The notes under the pieces are model-generated. The model searched no databases, was not told the origin of the DNA, and saw nothing but the letters and a program-made list of their open reading frames with translations. 5,733 nt of DNA from an uncultured Collinsella sp. Its GTDB lineage: Bacteria > Actinomycetota > Coriobacteriia > Coriobacteriales > Coriobacteriaceae. Position 1 is the first letter of the stretch; each line of letters opens with the position of its first letter. Shown one piece after another: positions 1 to 4,191 of the stretch. A program made the translations under genes and the position numbers. Location of the stretch: assembly GCA_900551665.1 (NCBI GenBank), contig URWW01000054.1, positions 1 to 5,733 of the forward strand, written 5' to 3'.

Positions 1-1057
1 CCAGCAGGGTAGTCAGCTTCTCGTTGGCCCATGCGCAGTCGTGAGAGGTGTCGTCGGTCTCATAGATCAGGACCTTGGTGTCATAAGGAACGTCGATACC
101 AGCCATTTCTGCGAGGCGGTTGGCAGTCTGGCCAACCGCGCCCGGCTTAACGCCGTGGGTCTTGGAGTTAAAGAAAACTTCGGCAACCTTGGCGGCCTCG
201 TCATCTTTCAGGAAGTAGCAACGGGCTTCCTTCAGTAACCGTTTGACCTCATCGTACACACTAGCCAAAACAGTGATGTGTTGCTCAGAAGCGCAGATCA
301 TACCGTTATCAAAGGTTTTGGAGTGGATGATGGATTCCACGGCCATGCGCAGATCCGCCGACTCATCAATGACCACGTTACAGTTACCGGGGCCGACGCC
401 GATAGCGGGGGTACCGGAAGAGTAAGCGGCCTTCACCATGCCGGAACCACCGGTGGCCATGATGAGATCCACGTTCTTCATCAGGTAATCGGAAATTTCC
501 AGAGAGGGGACTGAGACCCAGCTGATGACGTGTTCGGGAAGCCCTGCTTCAATAGCGGCATCGCGAATGATCTTTGCAGCAGCGATGGAGCAGTTTACAG
601 CGTGGGGGTGCGGAGAGAGAATGATGGCGTTGCGGGTCTTCAGGGAGATGAGGCACTTGAAGATCGCGGTGGAGGTGGGGTTGGTGGTCGGGATGACCGC
701 GCCCACGATGCCGATGGGCTCGGCGATCTTGGTGATGCCGTAGGCATCGTCGCGCTCGATCACGCCGCAGGTCTTGGTGTCCTTATACGCGTTGTAGATG
801 TACTCGGCGGCATAGTGGTTCTTGATGACCTTGTCCTCGAGCACGCCGCGGCCGGTCTCCTCGACGGCCATCTTGGCCAGGGGGATGCGGGCCTTGTTGG
901 CTGCCATGGCGGCCTCGTAGAAGATCTTGTCGACCTGCTCCTGGGAGTAGGTAGCAAAAATCCCCTGGGCCTCACGCATGTGCGCGAGCTTGGCCTCAAG
1001 GGATTCGATCGAATCTACGATTTCGGGGGCGGCGGCAACGGTAGGTTTCTTCGCCAT
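1..1057 (-). CDS. adhE: Bifunctional aldehyde-alcohol dehydrogenase AdhE, N-terminal part (partial)
   Basis: AdhE reduces acetyl-CoA to acetaldehyde and then to ethanol with NADH, in the cytoplasm, often as spirosome filaments; it regenerates NAD+ in fermentation. The window holds 352 codons from the ATG at 1057-1055; family members are about 870-890 residues, so only about 40% is present, cut by the window edge and not by a mutation. What is seen is the CoA-acylating aldehyde dehydrogenase domain: KIFYEAAMAANKARIPLAKMA (about 45-64), VIKNHYAAEYIYNAYKD (77-93), PTTNPTSTAIFKCLISLKTR (123-142), the cofactor-region ATGGSGMVKAAYSSG (201-215), and FDNGMICASEQ (249-259) with catalytic Cys255, equivalent to E. 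coli Cys246. The iron-dependent alcohol dehydrogenase domain lies off the left edge. The start is supported by AAGGAG upstream and by a normal family N-terminus. Codon choice changes sharply at about codon 150 (see findings). Identification is very secure. Confidence 0.97.
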   Translation of the reverse strand, partial: MAKKPTVAAAPEIVDSIESLEAKLAHMREAQGIFATYSQEQVDKIFYEAAMAANKARIPLAKMAVEETGRGVLEDKVIKNHYAAEYIYNAYKDTKTCGVIERDDAYGITKIAEPIGIVGAVIPTTNPTSTAIFKCLISLKTRNAIILSPHPHAVNCSIAAAKIIRDAAIEAGLPEHVISWVSVPSLEISDYLMKNVDLIMATGGSGMVKAAYSSGTPAIGVGPGNCNVVIDESADLRMAVESIIHSKTFDNGMICASEQHITVLASVYDEVKRLLKEARCYFLKDDEAAKVAEVFFNSKTHGVKPGAVGQTANRLAEMAGIDVPYDTKVLIYETDDTSHDCAWANEKLTTLL

Positions 1058-1063
1058 TCTGCT

Positions 1064-1069
1064 CTCCTT
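1064..1069 (-). promoter_or_regulatory. Ribosome binding site of adhE
   Basis: On the minus strand AAGGAG lies 6 bases before the ATG at 1057-1055. It is the only strong Shine-Dalgarno match nearby and fixes the adhE start. Confidence 0.85.
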
Positions 1070-1101
1070 TGCGAGAAGCGGGTTTTCCCAACAAGTCGTA
1101 C

Positions 1102-1110
1102 TCTATAGTA
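1102..1110 (-). promoter_or_regulatory. Candidate -10 element of the adhE promoter
   Basis: The minus strand reads TACTATAGA here, which contains TACTAT (1110-1105) and TATAGA (1107-1102), each matching four of six bases of TATAAT. No convincing -35 box lies 16-18 bases upstream, so the promoter would be weak or activator dependent if this is it. It would give an untranslated leader of roughly 40 bases. The perfect operator-like palindrome at 1112-1123 sits directly upstream, in what would be the -10/-35 spacer, a typical place for repression. Positional inference only. Confidence 0.35.
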
Positions 1111-1111
1111 A

Positions 1112-1123
1112 TGAAACGTTTCA
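1112..1123. promoter_or_regulatory. Perfect 12-bp palindrome, LacI-family-type operator
   Basis: TGAAACGTTTCA is exactly self-complementary with a central CG, the usual architecture of LacI/GalR-family operators. It closely resembles the sites bound by enterobacterial FruR/Cra and is related to cre sites. It lies upstream of the adhE start and next to the candidate -10 box, so a repressor bound here would probably block transcription of adhE. Which regulator binds cannot be told from this window. Confidence 0.6.
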
Positions 1124-1146
1124 CTAGGGCGAATGGCGGAATTTCA

Positions 1147-1158
1147 ACCGTAAACGGT
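1147..1158. promoter_or_regulatory. Short dyad in the adhE upstream region
   Basis: ACCGT and ACGGT form exact 5-bp inverted arms separated by two A residues. It differs from the neighbouring CG-centred palindromes, so if it is an operator it may serve a different regulator. A dyad this short can occur by chance. Confidence 0.2.
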
Positions 1159-1162
1159 CGAA

Positions 1163-1174
1163 TGGAGCGCTTCA
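1163..1174. promoter_or_regulatory. Imperfect LacI-type operator, second copy
   Basis: TGGAGCGCTTCA is symmetric at 10 of 12 positions about a central CG and shares the TTCA half with the perfect site at 1112-1123. Its centre is 51 bp from that site, close to five helical turns. A further isolated half-site, TGAAAC, follows at 1181-1186. Confidence 0.35.
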
Positions 1175-1226
1175 ATAGCGTGAAACTTCGCAATTTGTGT
1201 TCAAACCGTGGCGTATATCCAAAAAC

Positions 1227-1238
1227 TGAAACGCTTCA
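1227..1238. promoter_or_regulatory. Imperfect LacI-type operator, third copy
   Basis: TGAAACGCTTCA is symmetric at 10 of 12 positions about a central CG and differs from the perfect palindrome at 1112-1123 by one base (C for T at position 8). Its centre is 64 bp from the second copy and 115 bp from the first. The near-identity of this distant copy to the first is the best evidence that the set is a real multi-operator control region. Confidence 0.5.
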
Positions 1239-1290
1239 CTCGCCAGCAAGGATGAAGTTGACCTTGTCGTCGTCACCGATGGCGCCAAGC

Positions 1291-1320
1291 GGTTTAGCTC
1301 GACAGGGTTTAGATCGACAG
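1291..1320. repeat. Tandem 15-bp direct repeat upstream of adhE
   Basis: GGTTTAGCTCGACAG (1291-1305) is followed without a gap by GGTTTAGATCGACAG (1306-1320); the two copies match at 14 of 15 positions. They lie between the rpmB terminator and the LacI-type sites, at the far end of the adhE control region. A head-to-tail pair could bind an activator as a direct repeat, or could be a simple duplication; the sequence alone does not decide. Confidence 0.7.
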
Positions 1321-1336
1321 GAGAGTAATTTGATAC

Positions 1337-1364
1337 AAAAAAACGCCCCGGCGATGCCGGGGCG
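1337..1364 (-). terminator. Intrinsic terminator of rpmB
   Basis: On the minus strand a perfect 9-bp GC-rich stem (CGCCCCGGC pairing with GCCGGGGCG, three-base loop) is followed at once by seven T residues (plus-strand A run at 1337-1343). It begins about 40 bases after the rpmB stop codon, so it ends that transcript and separates rpmB from adhE, which runs in the same direction. There is no T run on the plus-strand side, so it should act in one direction only. Confidence 0.93.
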
Positions 1365-1404
1365 CTGCGTATGCAAGCAAACGTTTGTCCAAAGAGGGGA
1401 GTGC

Positions 1405-1593
1405 TTAGGAGCGGGCCACCTTCTGGGCCTTGAGGCAGCTGGTGCACACGTTCATCTTGCGACGGACGCCGTTCACGACGACGTACACGCGCTGGATGTT
1501 CGGACGGAACTTACGGTTGGAGACGCGGTGGGAGTGGCTGATGGAGCGACCAGCAACGGGGTGCTTACCGCAGATTTCGCAAACTTTGGACAT
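1405..1593 (-). CDS. rpmB: Large ribosomal subunit protein bL28
   Basis: A complete 62-residue protein that is a structural component of the 50S ribosomal subunit. It begins MSKVCEICGKHPVAGRSISH, the standard L28 N-terminus, followed by a basic HRVSNRKFRPNIQRV stretch suited to rRNA binding. Cysteines at 5, 8, 50 and 53 form two CxxC pairs (CEIC, CTSC), so this is the zinc-ribbon (C+) form and not the cysteine-free paralogue that some bacteria switch to under zinc limitation. Length is normal for the family. The ATG at 1593-1591 has a GAAGGG Shine-Dalgarno eight bases upstream. It is monocistronic: its own promoter lies at about 1650 and its terminator at 1337-1364, and rpmG is not adjacent. 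Very secure. Confidence 0.97.
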   Translation of the reverse strand: MSKVCEICGKHPVAGRSISHSHRVSNRKFRPNIQRVYVVVNGVRRKMNVCTSCLKAQKVARS

Positions 1594-1611
1594 GTCAGTG
1601 ACCCTTCTTAG

Positions 1612-1631
1612 GCGACCGAAAATGAGGTCGC
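1612..1631 (-). promoter_or_regulatory. Stem-loop in the rpmB leader
   Basis: GCGACC and GGTCGC form a 6-bp GC-rich stem around an 8-base loop, in the short leader between the rpmB promoter and its Shine-Dalgarno site. It is not followed by a T run, so it is not a terminator. It may protect the transcript end or serve in feedback control of L28 synthesis, but no known ribosomal leader motif can be assigned. Confidence 0.4.
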
Positions 1632-1649
1632 GTGAACAAACAGCAATGA

Positions 1650-1658
1650 ACTATACCA
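1650..1658 (-). promoter_or_regulatory. Extended -10 promoter of rpmB
   Basis: The minus strand reads TGGTATAGT, that is, a TGn extension followed by TATAGT (five of six to TATAAT). It lies about 57 bases before the rpmB start codon. No good -35 box is seen 17 bases upstream, which is tolerable for an extended -10 promoter. Confidence 0.6.
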
Positions 1659-1701
1659 TAGAAGCCCGTTCATGTGCGGAATCTCCACAATGAACGAGAA
1701 G

Positions 1702-1740
1702 TGTGCGCTCCGCGGCGTGGGATGCAGCGCGCGGACCACA
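1702..1740. repeat. Imperfect inverted repeat between divergent promoters
   Basis: Arms TGTG+TCCGCG (1702-1705, 1709-1714) and CGCGGA+CACA (1730-1735, 1737-1740) pair with a small internal asymmetry around a 15-base loop. There is no T run on either side, so it is not an intrinsic terminator. It lies upstream of both rpmB and the ABC operon, so a regulatory role is possible but unproven; GC richness makes chance pairing plausible. Confidence 0.3.
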
Positions 1741-1772
1741 TTATACGGCCGTCACGTGCGTGCGCAAGTGGT

Positions 1773-1800
1773 TTGACCTCCAGCTTAGTCAGATAGTTAT
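1773..1800 (+). promoter_or_regulatory. Weak promoter candidate for the ABC exporter operon
   Basis: TTGACC (1773-1778, five of six to TTGACA) is followed after 16 bases by AGTTAT (1795-1800, three of six to TATAAT). The -35 is good and the -10 poor. It would give a leader of about 115 bases before the GTG at 1926. This is the AT-richest part of the intergenic region, but the call is tentative. Confidence 0.3.
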
Positions 1801-1830
1801 GAGGTACCTAAATTATTGAGCTTTTATGGA

Positions 1831-1858
1831 ATGGCGCCCTTGCGGTTTCAGGGCGCAT
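1831..1858 (+). promoter_or_regulatory. Leader hairpin upstream of the ABC exporter genes
   Basis: ATGGCGCCCT (1831-1840) pairs with AGGGCGCAT (1850-1858) through nine base pairs with one bulged G, around a 9-base loop. It sits about 65 bases before the GTG start and is followed by a purine-rich stretch, not a T run, so it is not a classical terminator. A nine-codon reading frame (ATG at 1831, stop at 1858-1860) coincides with it. It may control expression of the exporter; no known riboswitch is recognised. Confidence 0.4.
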
Positions 1859-1912
1859 GAGGGGGAGAAAATACCGTTCGTTAATTTCGCCGTCTGAGTT
1901 GTAAGTGCGTTT

Positions 1913-1920
1913 GGGGGAGG
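1913..1920 (+). promoter_or_regulatory. Ribosome binding site deciding the first ABC start
   Basis: GGGGGAGG ends five bases before the GTG at 1926. An earlier in-frame GTG at 1905 has no Shine-Dalgarno site and would place this purine run inside the coding sequence, so 1926 is preferred. Confidence 0.85.
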
Positions 1921-1925
1921 CACCG

Positions 1926-4190
1926 GTGAAGATATTCAGGTTCCTGAGACATCACAAAGCCAATCTCGCGTTGGCGCTCGCGCTTCTTATGGTGCAAGCG
2001 TATTGCGAGCTCACGTTGCCCTCGGTCATGAGCGAGATCGTCGACACCGGCATCAGCCGGGGAGGCATTGAGGACGTGGTGCCCAACCGCATCACCTCCA
2101 ACGACCTTGGCGATGTCGAACTCTTGCTGACGCCCGGTGAGGTCAATCGCGTCGAGGCGCTCTATTCGAGCCCCGATGCCGATGACGTCCGCGTATTCGA
2201 GGGGGATCGTCAGGACCGCGATGAGATCAAGGGCTTTTTGGGAGAGGCCGAGATGATCGCGTTCATGCTCGAGCGCGGTGTGCCGGTCGACTCAGTGGTC
2301 GAAGATGCACGTGAGGCGTCCGCGCTCAAGGCCGCGGTTGGCGATACCATGACCATCGATACGGTTAGGGCGCTTGCTGGGACACAGGCAGATGGCTCGC
2401 CTGACACAGTGTTGTTCGACCCGTCGGCCATTCGGGCTGGCCTGCATCGCGCGCTCGGCGCGGACGGCGGGGCCGTTGTCACCTCCCAGGCCATCGAGTT
2501 CGTCAAATTCGCTTATGAACGCGCCGGAGTCGACCTCGCCGGTGTTCAGACCGATTTTCTCATTCGCGAGGGTGCACGTATGCTGACGTACGCAGTCATC
2601 GCGGCGCTGTGCGCAATCGCGGCCGCGTATAACGCATCGCGCACGGCTGCTCGCATCGCTCGCGATCTGCGCCACGATGTGTACGAGCGCGTCCTGTCCT
2701 TCTCGCCGGCGGAGATGGGGCGTTTTTCGGAGGCCTCGCTCATCACACGCGCCACGAATGATATTCAACAGGTGCAGATGGTGCTGGTCATGTGCATGCG
2801 CATGGTGCTGTTCGCTCCTTGCATGGGCGTCGGTGCGGTCGTGAAGGTCATAGGGTTCGGCAGCACGGGGCTTCAGTGGATCATCTTGGTCGGTCTTGCC
2901 GCCATCATGGTGGTCATCGGCGTTCTCATGGGCCTCACCATGCCGCGTTTCCGCAGGATGCAAGAGCTCGTGGACCGAAACAACCTCATCGCGCGCGAGA
3001 TTATCACCGGCGTCATGCCAATTCGAGCTTTTGGGCGGAGTGACAGCGAGCGCAAGCGTTACGACGAGGCCAATCGCGAGCTCACCGGTACTTATATATT
3101 CACGAATCGAGCGATGTCCTTCATGATGCCCGTGCTGATGATGCTCATGAACATCATCTCGGTGGCCATCGTCTGGTTCGGCGGCCATGCCGTGGACGCG
3201 GGCGGTATGCAGGTTGGCGACCTCATGGCGTATATGAATTACACGATGCAGGTGATTATGTCCTTCATGATCATCACGATGGTCGCCGTTATGCTGCCGC
3301 GCGCCGACATCGCCTCTGAACGCATCATGGAAGTGCTCTCAACCGAATCGAGCATCGTGGATCCCGCGCATACGCTCGAGGGCCCGCAGGGGCATGTAAC
3401 CGCCGACGGCGAGCGCGTCGATTGGAGCGGCGTGCTGAGCTTCGATGACGTCTCGTTCACCTATCCGGACGCCGAGGCTCCGACGCTGGAGCATGTCAGC
3501 TTCACCGTGAAACCGGGACAGACGCTCGGCATCATCGGCTCAACAGGGTCGGGCAAGACCACGCTCGTCCAGATGATCCCTCGTTTGTACGATGCGACCG
3601 CGGGGTCCATCACGGTCGACGGGGTCGATGTGCGCCGCATGTCCCTGCAAGAACTTCGCTCGCTCATCGGCTATGTGCCGCAGAAGGGCATGCTCTTCTC
3701 GGGCGATATCGAGGGCAACATCGCCTACGGCGACCCCGATATGGCCCATGCGGATGTTGAGCGTGCGGCGCGAATCGCCCAGGCCTCCGAGTTCATCGAT
3801 GCCAAGCCGGATGGCTATGGCTCCGCGATCGCTCAGGGCGGCTCAAACGTTTCCGGAGGTCAACGGCAGCGCCTGTCGATTGCCCGTGCGCTCGCGATCG
3901 AACCGAAGATCCTCGTCTTTGATGACAGCTTCTCGGCGCTCGATTACAAGACCGATGCCGCCCTGCGCGCGGGTCTGTCCCATGAGCTGCACGACGCCTC
4001 TGTCGTGATCGTCGCCCAGCGCATTGCGACCATCATGCACGCCGATCAGATCTTGGTACTCGATGACGGCCGCGTCGTGGGACAGGGAACCCATGAGGAG
4101 CTGCTTCGTGCATGCGAGTCGTATCGCGAGATCGCGATGAGCCAGCTTTCCTCAGAAGAGCTCGGCCTGGATGAAGGGGAGGTGCGCTAG
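1926..4190 (+). CDS. ABC exporter half-transporter, degenerate-site subunit with large TM1-TM2 extracellular insertion
   Basis: A 754-residue membrane ABC exporter subunit (membrane domain fused to ATPase), probably half of a heterodimer with the next gene; substrate unknown, drugs or lipids being usual for the family. TM1 is at about 12-35, TM2 at 219-238, TM3/TM4 at about 285-338, TM5/TM6 at about 398-457. ATPase motifs: Walker A GSTGSGKTT (538-546), Q-loop Gln586, signature SGGQ (643-646), Walker B ILVFDD with Asp666, D-loop SALD (670-673). Two catalytic residues are changed: Asp667 replaces the usual Glu and Gln698 (VAQR) replaces the switch-loop His, as in TM287 and BmrC-like degenerate-site subunits. 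It is about 150 residues longer than usual because residues about 45-215, between TM1 and TM2, form a soluble acidic segment predicted to be extracellular. The GTG start follows GGGGGAGG; the upstream GTG at 1905 is less likely. It is one base from the next gene. Confidence 0.93.
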   Translation: MKIFRFLRHHKANLALALALLMVQAYCELTLPSVMSEIVDTGISRGGIEDVVPNRITSNDLGDVELLLTPGEVNRVEALYSSPDADDVRVFEGDRQDRDEIKGFLGEAEMIAFMLERGVPVDSVVEDAREASALKAAVGDTMTIDTVRALAGTQADGSPDTVLFDPSAIRAGLHRALGADGGAVVTSQAIEFVKFAYERAGVDLAGVQTDFLIREGARMLTYAVIAALCAIAAAYNASRTAARIARDLRHDVYERVLSFSPAEMGRFSEASLITRATNDIQQVQMVLVMCMRMVLFAPCMGVGAVVKVIGFGSTGLQWIILVGLAAIMVVIGVLMGLTMPRFRRMQELVDRNNLIAREIITGVMPIRAFGRSDSERKRYDEANRELTGTYIFTNRAMSFMMPVLMMLMNIISVAIVWFGGHAVDAGGMQVGDLMAYMNYTMQVIMSFMIITMVAVMLPRADIASERIMEVLSTESSIVDPAHTLEGPQGHVTADGERVDWSGVLSFDDVSFTYPDAEAPTLEHVSFTVKPGQTLGIIGSTGSGKTTLVQMIPRLYDATAGSITVDGVDVRRMSLQELRSLIGYVPQKGMLFSGDIEGNIAYGDPDMAHADVERAARIAQASEFIDAKPDGYGSAIAQGGSNVSGGQRQRLSIARALAIEPKILVFDDSFSALDYKTDAALRAGLSHELHDASVVIVAQRIATIMHADQILVLDDGRVVGQGTHEELLRACESYREIAMSQLSSEELGLDEGEVR
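4174..4182 (+). promoter_or_regulatory. Ribosome binding site of the second ABC gene
   Basis: AAGGGGAGG lies within the last codons of the first ABC gene, nine bases before the ATG at 4192. It supports that start over the in-frame ATG at 4204, which has no such site. Confidence 0.75.
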
Positions 4191-4191
4191 C

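Larger units (their letters stand above)
1058..1336. other. Intergenic control region between adhE and rpmB
   Basis: No gene is supported here; reading frames crossing it have no ribosome binding site or family resemblance. It holds the adhE ribosome binding site, a possible -10 box, several operator-like dyads and a 15-bp tandem repeat. At about 280 bp it is long for two same-direction genes, which suggests that adhE is heavily regulated. Confidence 0.75.
1594..1925. other. Divergent intergenic region, rpmB and ABC operon
   Basis: About 330 bp without a supported protein gene. It carries the rpmB promoter and leader hairpin, a central inverted repeat, a weak plus-strand promoter candidate, a leader hairpin and the exporter ribosome binding site. 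No regulator gene (for example MarR or TetR, often next to such exporters) lies within the window. Confidence 0.75.

Noticed and set aside
530..1108. A 192-codon plus-strand open frame opposite adhE
   Set aside because: Antisense to the well-conserved aldehyde dehydrogenase domain; Gly/Val/Asp-rich composition is a shadow of its codon pattern.
1181..1212. Possible Rex redox-repressor site upstream of adhE
   Set aside because: TTTGTGTTCAAA and neighbouring TGAAAC contain fragments of the Rex consensus, but no full inverted pair with the right spacing is present.
1069..1611. A 180-codon plus-strand open frame across the adhE-rpmB intergenic region and rpmB
   Set aside because: It runs through an intrinsic terminator and antisense to rpmB, has no Shine-Dalgarno site, and resembles nothing.
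1905..1925. Start of the first ABC gene at the GTG at 1905
   Set aside because: No ribosome binding site upstream, and the strong GGGGGAGG at 1913-1920 is correctly spaced for the GTG at 1926.
2292..3188. A 298-codon minus-strand open frame opposite the first ABC gene
   Set aside because: Strongly His/Arg/Asp-rich composition typical of an antisense frame, no ribosome binding site, and complete overlap with a certain ABC membrane domain.
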